From Desulfamplus sp. (GTDB lineage: Bacteria > Desulfobacterota > Desulfobacteria > Desulfobacterales > Desulfobacteraceae), in assembly GCA_015231395.1 (NCBI GenBank), contig JADGBP010000008.1:1-13786 (forward strand): 13,786 nucleotides of DNA, given 5' to 3'. Positions 6,213-13,786 of the stretch are shown in pieces. Positions within the stretch are counted from its first letter, which is position 1. Every line of letters begins with the position of its first letter. The translations under genes were made by a program, and so were the position numbers. The notes under the pieces were generated by a model. That model searched no databases. It was not told the origin of the DNA and saw only the letters and a list, made by a program, of their open reading frames with translations.

Positions 6213-6260
6213 GTTTTTTAAGAATTGAAAGAACGAGTTTTTTAAGAATTGAAAGAACGA
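6213..6260 (+). repeat. Two perfect tandem copies of a 24-bp repeat
   Basis: The unit GTTTTTTAAGAA... ending in GAACGA occurs at 6213-6236 and 6237-6260 without mismatch. A frame through it reads ELKER-VF-stop-ELKER and continues open from 6246 to the stop at 6372-6374 (42 codons, including LQQTARKLATLRGHCKVP). This suggests the tail of a decayed gene in which the duplication brought in a stop. The remnant is unrecognised. Upstream, 6137-6147 and 6168-6179 form another AT-rich inverted repeat. Confidence 0.8.
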
Positions 6261-6399
6261 AGAAAAATCGGAAAGAACACAGGTACTTCGACCAACCAGT
6301 CACTACAGCAAACTGCCAGAAAATTGGCAACTCTGCGTGGACATTGTAAGGTTCCTGATGAGTTTAAATGTTAAGTGCTAAAAACAAAAGGTAGCAATC

Positions 6400-6774
6400 A
6401 TGAAATTTCAGGGTTCAATCGAATTCACTTTTATTGAGCATGATTCGGATAGAGTCGTATCGATCATGCCTATCCAATCTGGCATCAAGAATCCATTCGG
6501 AGTAGTTCAGGCGGGGGCGATTCTCTGGCTCGCGGATGTCACTGCAAGCGTCTTAGTCTTAGACGGTGTTATGCCTTCAGAAGACATGAAAGGCTTTCCA
6601 CTTGCAATCTCTTTAAACGCGTTTTTCCTATCTAACCAGCGAGAAGGGTCATTTAGGGCGGTTGCGTCTTTTGTAAAGAAGGGACGCAACATTAGTGTTG
6701 TTCGTACAGTAGTGTACGGAGAGTCAGACCGAATCATTGCAGATGTGACCACGAGCCATGTACTCAGCACATAG
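6400..6774 (+). CDS. PaaI-like hotdog-fold thioesterase
   Basis: This 124-residue protein fits the single-domain 4HBT/PaaI thioesterase family, which hydrolyses acyl- or aryl-CoA thioesters in the cytoplasm. The core NPFGVVQAGAILWLADVTAS (31-50) contains the conserved Asn and Gly positions of the hotdog helix and Asp46 at the usual catalytic acidic position. The C-terminal strands SVVRTVVYGESDRIIADVTTSH match the family's last sheet. AAAGG at 6387-6391, eight bases before the ATG, supports the start. The gene stands alone between repeat blocks. It lies about 1.8 kb upstream of the polyketide synthase, so a link such as product release or editing is possible but unproven, with unrelated genes in between. 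Confidence 0.88.
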   Translation: MKFQGSIEFTFIEHDSDRVVSIMPIQSGIKNPFGVVQAGAILWLADVTASVLVLDGVMPSEDMKGFPLAISLNAFFLSNQREGSFRAVASFVKKGRNISVVRTVVYGESDRIIADVTTSHVLST

Positions 6775-6835
6775 CATAGCAAATTTTCCGCCACCCCCAC
6801 ACACACCCAAATCATTAAAATCATAATATGCTCTT

Positions 6836-6972
6836 TAACGGTAAACCCTCATGGTAGAGCTTATGCCACCCCCCGATCATGAAAACCTAAATATGTTTTT
6901 ATGGCAAATCTCCATGGACAGATGGGAATTCGACCACCCCTGACTATGAAAAAAATGTGTTTGCACGATAAA
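6836..6972. repeat. Interspersed copies of the 63-67 bp repeat family
   Basis: About two diverged units share landmarks with the block at 1181-1445: (A)ACGGTAAAC, CTCCATGG, GAATTCGACCACCCC, GAxxATGAAAA and ATGTGTTT. Spacing between the ACGG-type landmarks (6838, 6901, 6965) is 63-64. The palindrome core is weaker here. The block sits just upstream of the Uma2-family gene, and its last unit overlaps the in-frame but unlikely start at 6901. Confidence 0.85.
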
Positions 6973-7023
6973 AAATTGGAATTTTTGCAACCCAAACAAA
7001 TAATTTATTTTAAATTAGAACAA

Positions 7024-7644
7024 ATGGTTAATATGCTACTACAAGAAAAAACAGGAATTACTCCTGAAGAATATTTGGCTTTGGAGAGAGAATCTGAAAT
7101 AAAAAATGAATACTTTGGCGGCGAAATCTTTGCAATGGCTGGTGCAAGCAGTGAACACAATAAAATATCAACTAATATTGTCAGGGTATTAGGAAATCAA
7201 TTGCTTGAAAAGCCATGCAATATTTTTTCAAGCGACATGAAAGTAAAAATGAAGGAGATCAAAAAATATACATATCCTGATATAGTGGTTGTTTGCGGAA
7301 ATGAAGAATATGATGATGAAAACAATGATATTCTTTTAAATCCAATCATGATAATTGAAATTCTTTCCGATTCAACTGAAGCCTATGACAGAGGGGATAA
7401 GTTTTCACATTATCAGCTTATAGGCACATTTTCTGAGTATATTTTGATTTCACAATATTTTCCGAAAGTTGAAAAATTTTTGCGTCAAAAGAATAACACT
7501 TGGATATATTCAAAATATGAAAAACTGGAAGATATTGTCAGTATTGAATCTATAAAATGCGAACTTCCAATGTCTGATGTTTATAGAAAAGTAAATTACA
7601 GTGAATATCATATGAGACGAAATCAACTTGTGCTAAAAACCTGA
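7024..7644 (+). CDS. Uma2-family PD-(D/E)XK putative endonuclease
   Basis: The Uma2 family (DUF820-type) groups restriction-endonuclease-like proteins of uncertain role, abundant in cyanobacteria and some deltaproteobacteria and often found near mobile DNA. From the chosen start the protein has 206 residues. Family blocks are TPEEYLALERESEIKNEYFG (13-32), then GEIFAMAGASSEHNKI, SSDMKVKM, YPDIVVVC with Asp86, and IIEILSDST with Glu112. Asp86 and the Glu112-x-Leu segment fit the PD...ExX core. The frame is open back to 6901, but that part is repeat sequence. The ATG at 7024, or 7033 (MLLQEKTG), fits family starts; neither has a clear ribosome binding site. A short hairpin GCAGC-TTC-GCTGC lies at 7651-7663 after the stop. 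Confidence 0.88.
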   Translation: MVNMLLQEKTGITPEEYLALERESEIKNEYFGGEIFAMAGASSEHNKISTNIVRVLGNQLLEKPCNIFSSDMKVKMKEIKKYTYPDIVVVCGNEEYDDENNDILLNPIMIIEILSDSTEAYDRGDKFSHYQLIGTFSEYILISQYFPKVEKFLRQKNNTWIYSKYEKLEDIVSIESIKCELPMSDVYRKVNYSEYHMRRNQLVLKT

Positions 7645-7713
7645 ACATAAGCAGCTTCGCTGCAATTATCGTTGAATTGAAATTCCTGAACAAGAACATA
7701 AAAGGAGTAACAC

Positions 7714-8402
7714 ATGTCTATGGAATCTAAAAAAAGTTTTTGGCGGATTTTTCTCGGAAATGACAAACTTGATTCAGCAAATTGCTTAAAAGGGCATTAT
7801 AGGTTTGGTTTTGTACTACTTGGATTGGGAATATACTTAACCTTTGCCTTGATTACGGGTAACAATCAAAAATTACCTTTGCCCAGAGATATTCTATTGG
7901 TAATCACATCCACGCAAATAGTAGTCGGTCTGATTCTTTCTGTTGGAGTATTTTTGAAAAAAAGTAATCCGATTATCATTGATGGTCTCGTAAAAAGTCG
8001 ATTTTTCAAAATGCGTCATAAATAAAATCAGATAGTTATGATTCTAAAAAATGCCGTTTCAGGACTTTTTACGAGACCATCATCATTGAGCGATTGCTGG
8101 CTATTCATGGGGCTTTTATTTTGTTGCTGGTATTTAGTTATACAGTCTTCATGAGTCAAACTATGCGTGGAATTCTAAACGATGGATCGCTAAATATCAA
8201 AATAGCTCATACACCAGGTCTACTAACTTTTTTTGCCGGTTATGGCTGCAAACTAATACTTGATTTTAGTGATTTGTTTCAGAAATGGGTACTCGGGAAA
8301 AAGCGTACCTTGGTCATTTTGAGTATGGGGTTGGGTCTAATTTGCGATATAATCTTAGTTTGGTACATGATTCAGCTTTTTAAGTTTGCCTTCGTACACT
8401 AA
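7714..8402 (+). pseudogene. Membrane-protein gene disrupted by a 101-bp inverted-repeat element
   Basis: The 5' part (7714-7980, 89 codons) starts at an ATG six bases after AAGGAG. The 3' part is 8088-8402. Between them lies the inserted element plus one target copy, 107 bases in all, which shifts the frame; the first part now ends at a TAA inside the element (8023-8025). Joining 7980 to 8088 gives ...NPIII|ERLLAIHG... in one frame of 193 codons. The restored protein has four to five hydrophobic segments (for example residues 31-48 and 58-80, then two or more in the second half), a loop with a GYGCKL segment, and no motif I recognise. Both halves remain open, so the insertion looks recent. 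Either half might still be translated, but the intact protein is not. Confidence 0.9.
7981..8081. mobile_element. MITE-like element with 19-bp terminal inverted repeats and target duplication
   Basis: Terminal repeats GATGGTCTCGTAAAAAGTC (7981-7999) and its exact reverse complement (8063-8081) bound a 101-bp element with no room for a transposase. It is flanked by the direct repeat ATCATT (7975-7980 and 8082-8087). An eight-base reading, ATCATTGA, is also possible, because the first bases of the element match. It splits a membrane-protein gene, and removal restores the frame exactly. It would be moved in trans by a transposase not present in the window. The internal sequence is AT-rich, with no hairpin that I could see. 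Confidence 0.92.
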
Positions 8403-8547
8403 TGAAACCACGGCAGAAAATGGTTATCGTAAATCCCTGAGTATATTGAAATAAAGCGGATAAAATGTGAGGATAATCATAGCAAGCATTGGAGTAGAGT
8501 CAGAAACATCACAACTCCTGATACAGAAATAATGGAGTGGGAACGAA

Positions 8548-8569
8548 TTAACGATAATAATTTAACGAT
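8548..8569 (+). promoter_or_regulatory. Direct repeat TTAACGAT upstream of the polyketide synthase gene
   Basis: TTAACGAT occurs at 8548-8555 and 8562-8569, a 14-base spacing, about 32 bases before the start codon. It could be an operator or chance. I could not find a convincing -35/-10 pair; TTGAAA at 8446 and GATAAT at 8472 are 20 bases apart, too far for a standard promoter. The rest of 8403-8601 shows no gene. Confidence 0.25.
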
Positions 8570-8601
8570 CATATAGTTTTTACAAATCTTGGAGTTTTTT
8601 T

Positions 8602-11600
8602 ATGAATACCGTGTCAGCCAACAAGGATATATCAGTAACCAAAGATATATCAGCAACCAAAAGAGCCCTGATTGCACTTCAGGAGATGCAGGCAAAACTT
8701 TCTGCCATCAAAGAGAAAGAACGTGAACCGATAGCCATCATAGGCATATCATGCCGTTTCCCAGGAAATTCAGACACACCAGAAGCGTTCTGGCAAATGC
8801 TCTGTGATGGTCGTGACGCTATTGAAAAGATTCCGGCTGAACGGTGGGACGCTGACGCATGGTTTGATGAAAACCCTGATACTCCAGGCAGAATGTACAC
8901 AAAGTATGGAGCTTTTCTGCATGGAATTGATAACTTTGACCCTCAGTTTTTTGGAATATCCCCAAGAGAGGCAGAGTTCATTGATCCACATCAGCGTATT
9001 CTTCTTGAGTTGGCTTGGGAGGCGTTCGAGAATGCCAATATCGCACTGGACAGTATCTATGGAAGCCGTACCGGAGTTTACGTTGGAATCGCAAATTTTG
9101 AATACGGTGCAAATACTTTCTGGTCAGACGATCCTGCCCGAATTGGTTCATATACCGGTACTGGCGGCTCGCTTGGAGTCACTGCAGGAAGGATATCCTA
9201 TACTCTTGGCCTTACCGGCCCAAGCCTGATTATAGATACGGCATGTTCCTCATCTCTTGTCACTACCCATCTTGCATGTCAAGCCCTGCGTCTCGGAGAG
9301 TGCGACCTTGCCCTCTCTGCCGGAGTCAACCTGTTTTTCGGGCCTGAAACTCATATCAATTTCTGTAAGGCAAAAATGCTTGCCCCTGACGGCAGGTGCA
9401 AAACTTTTGACGCGTCAGCCGACGGTTACGCAAGAGGAGAAGGTGCGGGAGTTGTCCTTTTAAAAAGGTTGTCAGACGCAAAACGTGATGGAGACAATAT
9501 TTTAGCTCTGATAAGAGGTTCAGCAGTAAATCAAGACGGTCCAAGTGGAGGCCTTACGGTTCCAAACGGTCCCTCTCAAAAACGGGTAATTTCTCAAGCG
9601 TTAGATGCTGCCGGAATCGAACCTGCAAAAGTAGGATATGTTGAGGCACATGGCACAGGCACCGCATTAGGTGACCCGATTGAAGTGCGTGCATTAGGCG
9701 ATGTCTATTCCAAAGGCAGAGACTCCAGCCGTCCACTTATAGTAGGCTCTGTAAAGACAAACTTCGGACATTTGGAATCTGCTGCTGGAATTGCAGGATT
9801 AATCAAAACAGTATTGATTCTCAAAAACGGAAAAATTCCGCCCCACCTTCATTTCAATAATCCAACACCCCATATTCCCTGGAATGAAATTCCATTAAAA
9901 GTGCCTACATCACTTGAGCCGTGGAACGAACAAGAGCTCATTGCCGGCCTAAGCTCGTTTAGTTTCAGTGGAACCAATGCACATATTATTCTGTCAAACT
10001 TTGCAGCTTCCACAAATAGTTCTGAATTTACAAATATGGTGGCAGAAAATAGCAAAACAAAATGGAGTTTGCTGCCATTGTCGGCAAGGAACGAAGCTGC
10101 CCTTGATGAGCTTGTTGAACGCTACAGGGAGTCGGCACAAACTTGGGATAAAGAGGGGGTTTCATGGACAGATGTTTGCCGCACTGCCGCACTTGGACGC
10201 TCGCGGTTGCCTTTCCGTACCGCCATTATCTCAAAAGGAACAAAAGGGCTTAATTCTAACGATGGGCTTAATTCTAAAGGCAAGGCAAAATCCGGACGCG
10301 GTAAAATAGCTTTTCTTTTTACAGGTCAGGGGTCGCAATACGTGGGCATGGGCAAAGAACTGTATAATAATTCAGATGTCTTTCGTCAGGCTATGAATGA
10401 GTGTGATGCCATACTCTCTCCCATACTGAATCTATCTATTGTAGAGCTGCTATACAGTCACAAACCGGCGTCAGCCGAAGAGCTTGAACAGACAGAACTG
10501 ACACAGCCAATGCTTTTTTCAATCGAATATGCTCTTGCAAAACTGTGGCAATCATGGGGAATCAAGCCTGACGCGGTTATTGGTCACAGCGTGGGGGAAT
10601 ATGCGGCAGCTTGTATTGCCGGCATTTTTTCTTTAGAAGACGGTCTGAAACTTATCGCTCACCGAGGCCGGCTAATGCGGGAACATTGCAAATCAGGTGC
10701 AATGCTCTCTGTCACCCTGCCCCTTCAACAGGTAGCAGATGCCATTGCCACCTTTGAGCATGATGTTGTAATCGCCACAATTAACGGCCCAGAAGCTGTT
10801 GTTGTTTCAGGAAACAAAGAGGCAATTGACGCCTTTGCCAAAAGCCTTGAGACACAAGAGGTGGAGACAAAGACGCTTCGGGTATCCCACGCGTTTCACT
10901 CTCCAATGATGGAGCCTATGCTTGCCCCGTTTTCACTGATTGCAAAAGGCGTTGAATATAATTCAGGACAGTCCAGCTCATCAGACAAGTTACGTTCCAC
11001 TCCTATAATACCAATATATTCCAATTTAACTGGTAAGGTTGCGGGCTCTGAACTTGCATCGGCTGATTACTGGGTGAGTCACGTAAAATCTCCGGTACGT
11101 TTTGCTGAAGGAATCCGTTCAATGCTTATGGATGGCTACAGGACATTTGTGGAGATCGGCCCTAAACCTACCTTGTGTGCTCTTGGGCTTGAGGTTGCTA
11201 ATGACATTGAGTTATCTTCTAATGATATTAATCCATCTTTGGCTTCAGAGTGCAGATGGCTGCCAAGCCTTCGTTATAACCATGATGAATGGGAACAAAT
11301 ACTTCAAAGTCTTGGCAATCTTTGGGTAAATGGAACGGACGTGAAATGGAATCAAGTTTATACTCATGATGTGAACTGGAAGGAAGTTCATCCCAAGTTG
11401 TCGATTCGTCTGCCCAATTATCCGTTTCAACGTAAAAGTTACTGGATAGACTGGCTTAAAAAAAATCGCAGACCTGAAGATAAACAAAATGAAGCTAATC
11501 AGGGCAAAATTTGTGGTGAAAAATATAGTTCTTCAGGATGGTTTGAATCAAGAAAAAGGACAACTTTTGATGGTTTGCTTGGACAACGGATACTCTCTCC

Positions 11601-13786
11601 CGCGATACCAGACAACACACGGATATTCTCTTCAACTTTTACCATAGAAACAATGTCTCTTTTAACTCATCACCGGATTTTCGGAGCTGTTGTGATGCCG
11701 GCTGCTGCTCATGTTGAGATGGCTCTGGAGGCTGGAATCAAATTGAACTACTCACCTCTTCTTAAAAACATCTCAATCCATCAGGCACTGGTGTTAAATG
11801 AAGAGGGGGAAACTGAAGTCCAGATAATAATCAATGGTCATGAGTTCAGGATTTACAGCCGTTTAGGAGAAGAGTGGATTCTCAACTCAAGCGGTGAATT
11901 TGATATTGATGCTTCCACTGATATTAAGATGATCACCGATATTATAGATATCAAATCAATCCTTGCACGCTGTCCCAATCAACTCTCTGTATCAGATTAC
12001 TATGCAAAGACACATGGTGCAGGTATTGAACACGGTGAAAAATTTCGTGCTATGACAGAACTTTGGCAGGGAGACGGGCTGGTCGTGACAAGACTGGAGA
12101 TACCCCATGCCTTGATCATTGAATCTGCTAACGCTAACGTGCCGGAAGGTATTTTTCAACTGCATCCTGTTTTGCTTGATGCCGCATTTCAGACCGGCGG
12201 AGTTCCCATGCTCGGCAATAAGGAGCCCTATCTGCCGGTTGCTATAGACACTTTATATCAATACCGTCTGCCGCCATCATCACTCTGGTGTGTTATCTAT
12301 ACAAAAGAAGATAGCAGCAAAGGGCACATTGTAACTTCAGATCTTGATCTGACCGATGACAATGGAACCTTGATTGCATCAGTCAAAGGTCTTCATTTTC
12401 AGAGGGTAAGAAAAGAAAATCTCATTGAGCAACTTGCAAACAAGAACAGAAGAGCCAAGCTAAACGTAGAGTCAGTCAAGAATGCAGTGTCGGTCAGTGA
12501 AGAGTCGATCAATGCAGCGTCGATCAATGCAGCGTCGATCAATGCAGCGTCGGTCAATGCAGCGTCGGTCAGTGATAGTGATAATTTCAAATATCAAGAC
12601 TGGCTTTATCGTATAAAATGGATTCAAAAATCGATATGGAATCCAACCGCGTCATGGCTTCCCGCAACCCATAAACTTGCGGAGCAACTTATCCCTGATA
12701 TGAATGCCTCAATACCAGAAATTCTTTATTATCAGGATTTTTTGCCCGCATTGAACAGACTGGCATCAGCCTATGCAAAATCCGCGATCAAGCAGCTTGG
12801 TCATACTGAAGTTGTCCCTGATCATAAGCGTCTGATGAAGAGACTCATTGAAATATCAGGTATTGAATCCAGTTCAAAAACTTCCTTTGAATCTCGTTCA
12901 GAAGGATCCTATTCAGAAACATATATTGAATCTTCTCCGGAATCCATGGCAATCGAACTTAAATCTCGCTTTCCGGAGGCTGAGGCCGAGCTTTTTCTGG
13001 TAAACTGCTGCGGAAAGGAGCTTGCCAATGTGCTTAACGGTACAAGAGACGGGTTGGAGGTGCTTTTCCCCAATGAGGGCGTAAGTGCGGTCATCCGTCT
13101 ATATACAGATTCTCCAGGTATCTGTGTCATGAATACTCTGCTTCGGGAAGCTGTTGAAAAGGCTCTGAAACATCTGCCGCCTGAAAATGAAGTACACATT
13201 ATAGAGATCGGTGCAGGTACAGGAAGTACCACTGCTCACCTTCTTGATCTTCTTTCTGGACTTGATCTTCTTTCTGGACTTGATCTTCTTTCTGGAAAAC
13301 GGATTAAATATACTTTTACAGATATCACACCCATGTTTCTCAGTATGGCACAGAAGCGTTTTGAACAGTACGGCTTTATGGATTACAAAACCCTCAATAT
13401 TGAGGCTGACCCTTTAACGCAAGGCTTTCCTGATGCCGGTTTTGATATTGTGGTGGCTGCTAACGTGCTTCACGCAACCTGTGACATGGGAGAAACTTTA
13501 ACCAATGCAAAAAAGCTTCTCGCCCCGGGCGGAATGCTGGTTCTGCTGGAGGGTACACTGCCTCAGCCATGGCTTGATATAACATTCGGTCTTACTGAAG
13601 GATGGTGGCGTTCCACTGATTCTGAACTTCGTAACGGCTATCCGCTTATGGATATGAGGCAATGGTCAGAGGTTCTTGTCAATCAGGGATTTGAAGAACC
13701 TGATTTCATAACGCCCGATCGTGTCTCGGATAGACCTATACTGAGCCAATCTGTAATAATAGCACGAAAACCTGTTGCCACATCTA
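8602..13786 (+). CDS. Type I polyketide synthase, KS-AT-DH-cMT (3' end beyond the window)
   Basis: One frame stays open for 1728 codons. GGAG at 8591-8594, seven bases before the ATG, sets the start. After a short N-terminal region with a coiled-coil-like stretch, the ketosynthase (about 42-465) carries Cys215 in TACSSSL, His350 in EAHGTGT and His390 in KTNFGHLE, the full condensing triad. The acyltransferase (about 568-870) has TGQGSQ, Ser663 in GHSVGEY and HAFH (763-766), the signature for malonyl-CoA. The dehydratase (about 990-1275) has His1024 in HRIFGAVVMP and Asp1193 in LDAAFQ, so it looks active. A linker with repeats leads to a C-methyltransferase (about 1390-1700) with motif I EIGAGTG (1535-1541) and the typical LLAPGG and FGLTEGWWR segments. 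Ketoreductase, enoylreductase and carrier domains would be expected downstream. The order KS-AT-DH-MT fits a methylating, reducing module. The DNA looks less AT-rich than the oxidase genes, which may mean transfer. The product is unknown. Confidence 0.96.
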   Translation, partial: MNTVSANKDISVTKDISATKRALIALQEMQAKLSAIKEKEREPIAIIGISCRFPGNSDTPEAFWQMLCDGRDAIEKIPAERWDADAWFDENPDTPGRMYTKYGAFLHGIDNFDPQFFGISPREAEFIDPHQRILLELAWEAFENANIALDSIYGSRTGVYVGIANFEYGANTFWSDDPARIGSYTGTGGSLGVTAGRISYTLGLTGPSLIIDTACSSSLVTTHLACQALRLGECDLALSAGVNLFFGPETHINFCKAKMLAPDGRCKTFDASADGYARGEGAGVVLLKRLSDAKRDGDNILALIRGSAVNQDGPSGGLTVPNGPSQKRVISQALDAAGIEPAKVGYVEAHGTGTALGDPIEVRALGDVYSKGRDSSRPLIVGSVKTNFGHLESAAGIAGLIKTVLILKNGKIPPHLHFNNPTPHIPWNEIPLKVPTSLEPWNEQELIAGLSSFSFSGTNAHIILSNFAASTNSSEFTNMVAENSKTKWSLLPLSARNEAALDELVERYRESAQTWDKEGVSWTDVCRTAALGRSRLPFRTAIISKGTKGLNSNDGLNSKGKAKSGRGKIAFLFTGQGSQYVGMGKELYNNSDVFRQAMNECDAILSPILNLSIVELLYSHKPASAEELEQTELTQPMLFSIEYALAKLWQSWGIKPDAVIGHSVGEYAAACIAGIFSLEDGLKLIAHRGRLMREHCKSGAMLSVTLPLQQVADAIATFEHDVVIATINGPEAVVVSGNKEAIDAFAKSLETQEVETKTLRVSHAFHSPMMEPMLAPFSLIAKGVEYNSGQSSSSDKLRSTPIIPIYSNLTGKVAGSELASADYWVSHVKSPVRFAEGIRSMLMDGYRTFVEIGPKPTLCALGLEVANDIELSSNDINPSLASECRWLPSLRYNHDEWEQILQSLGNLWVNGTDVKWNQVYTHDVNWKEVHPKLSIRLPNYPFQRKSYWIDWLKKNRRPEDKQNEANQGKICGEKYSSSGWFESRKRTTFDGLLGQRILSPAIPDNTRIFSSTFTIETMSLLTHHRIFGAVVMPAAAHVEMALEAGIKLNYSPLLKNISIHQALVLNEEGETEVQIIINGHEFRIYSRLGEEWILNSSGEFDIDASTDIKMITDIIDIKSILARCPNQLSVSDYYAKTHGAGIEHGEKFRAMTELWQGDGLVVTRLEIPHALIIESANANVPEGIFQLHPVLLDAAFQTGGVPMLGNKEPYLPVAIDTLYQYRLPPSSLWCVIYTKEDSSKGHIVTSDLDLTDDNGTLIASVKGLHFQRVRKENLIEQLANKNRRAKLNVESVKNAVSVSEESINAASINAASINAASVNAASVSDSDNFKYQDWLYRIKWIQKSIWNPTASWLPATHKLAEQLIPDMNASIPEILYYQDFLPALNRLASAYAKSAIKQLGHTEVVPDHKRLMKRLIEISGIESSSKTSFESRSEGSYSETYIESSPESMAIELKSRFPEAEAELFLVNCCGKELANVLNGTRDGLEVLFPNEGVSAVIRLYTDSPGICVMNTLLREAVEKALKHLPPENEVHIIEIGAGTGSTTAHLLDLLSGLDLLSGLDLLSGKRIKYTFTDITPMFLSMAQKRFEQYGFMDYKTLNIEADPLTQGFPDAGFDIVVAANVLHATCDMGETLTNAKKLLAPGGMLVLLEGTLPQPWLDITFGLTEGWWRSTDSELRNGYPLMDMRQWSEVLVNQGFEEPDFITPDRVSDRPILSQSVIIARKPVATS
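8623..8658 (+). repeat. Two in-frame 18-bp repeats at the synthase N-terminus
   Basis: The units at 8623-8640 and 8641-8658 differ at two bases and encode KDISVT-KDISAT. They lie in the non-conserved region before the ketosynthase, so a change in copy number should be tolerated. Confidence 0.9.
10246..10277 (+). repeat. In-frame 18-bp duplication in the KS-AT linker
   Basis: GGGCTTAATTCTAA at 10246-10259 recurs at 10264-10277 (period 18), encoding GLNSND-GLNSKG. It falls in the linker just before the acyltransferase domain. Confidence 0.85.
12481..12570 (+). repeat. Six in-frame 15-bp repeats between DH and methyltransferase
   Basis: Units of 15 bases (AATGCAGCGTCGATC and close variants) span residues 1294-1323 and encode (N/S)-(A/E)-(V/A/E)-S-(V/I) pentapeptides. 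The units at 12511 and 12526 are identical, as are those at 12541 and 12556; the first two units are degenerate. The position is a domain linker. Confidence 0.95.
13243..13296 (+). repeat. Three perfect in-frame 18-bp repeats inside the methyltransferase domain
   Basis: CTTGATCTTCTTTCTGGA occurs at 13243, 13261 and 13279 without mismatch, encoding LDLLSG three times. It lies a few residues after the SAM-binding EIGAGTG motif, in the helix before KRIKYTFTDI, where one copy is expected. This adds 12 residues within a folded domain, not in a linker. Confidence 0.97.

Noticed and set aside
6370..6376. GTTAAGT as another integron core site before the thioesterase gene
   Set aside because: The seven-base core matches GTTRRRY, but no paired stem boxes are found around it.
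6901..7023. In-frame extension of the Uma2-family protein from ATG 6901
   Set aside because: The extra 41 codons are translated from the interspersed repeat; family similarity starts near 7033.
8446..8477. Promoter TTGAAA...GATAAT upstream of the synthase
   Set aside because: The 20-base spacing is outside the usual range and nothing else supports it.
8679..13417. Various short ORFs on both strands within the polyketide synthase gene
   Set aside because: All are shadows of the continuous 8602-13786 frame, which has clear domain motifs throughout.

Overview
The window looks like an AT-rich accessory region of a Gram-negative bacterium. The mix of genes suggests a deltaproteobacterium (Desulfobacterota), possibly of the Desulfobacterales type: an aa3-type oxidase operon, a Uma2-family nuclease, intergenic tandem repeats of about 65 bp, a small inverted-repeat element and a very large polyketide synthase. 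This taxonomic guess is inference from gene content; no rRNA or other marker is present.

Region 1 (1-3523) is a haem-copper cytochrome c oxidase cluster on the + strand. It holds the C-terminal end of subunit I, subunit III, a block of 66-67 bp tandem repeats, subunit IV, subunit II with a complete CuA site, and a CtaB-like haem O synthase. Subunit I is cut at position 127/128. The first 127 bases are a perfect reverse-complement copy of 1766-1892 (end of the subunit IV gene and start of the subunit II gene). This is either a real rearrangement that broke subunit I or an assembly/amplification chimera.

Region 2 (3524-4581) holds a long imperfect hairpin, a coding-like remnant, and what I read as one integron gene cassette (3809-4337). 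The cassette carries a 130-aa acidic protein and is bounded by two attC-like sites. No integrase is in the window.

Region 3 (4582-6100) is a two-gene operon with a 4-base ATGA overlap. It encodes two related polytopic membrane proteins of unknown function and ends at a hairpin terminator. Region 4 (6101-7644) holds a duplicated 24-bp repeat with a coding remnant, a PaaI-like hotdog thioesterase, two more copies of the 65-bp-type repeat, and a Uma2-family nuclease.

Region 5 (7714-8402) is a membrane-protein gene split by a 101-bp miniature inverted-repeat element. The element has 19-bp perfect terminal repeats and a 6-8 bp target duplication. Removing it with one target copy restores a continuous 193-codon frame.

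Region 6 (8602 to the window end) is the 5' part of one very large open frame, 1728 codons so far with no stop. It encodes a reducing-type type I polyketide synthase with domains KS-AT(malonyl)-DH-C-methyltransferase. The frame contains several in-frame 15- or 18-bp tandem duplications, one of them just after the SAM-binding motif. The rest of the synthase, probably ER/KR/ACP, lies beyond the window.
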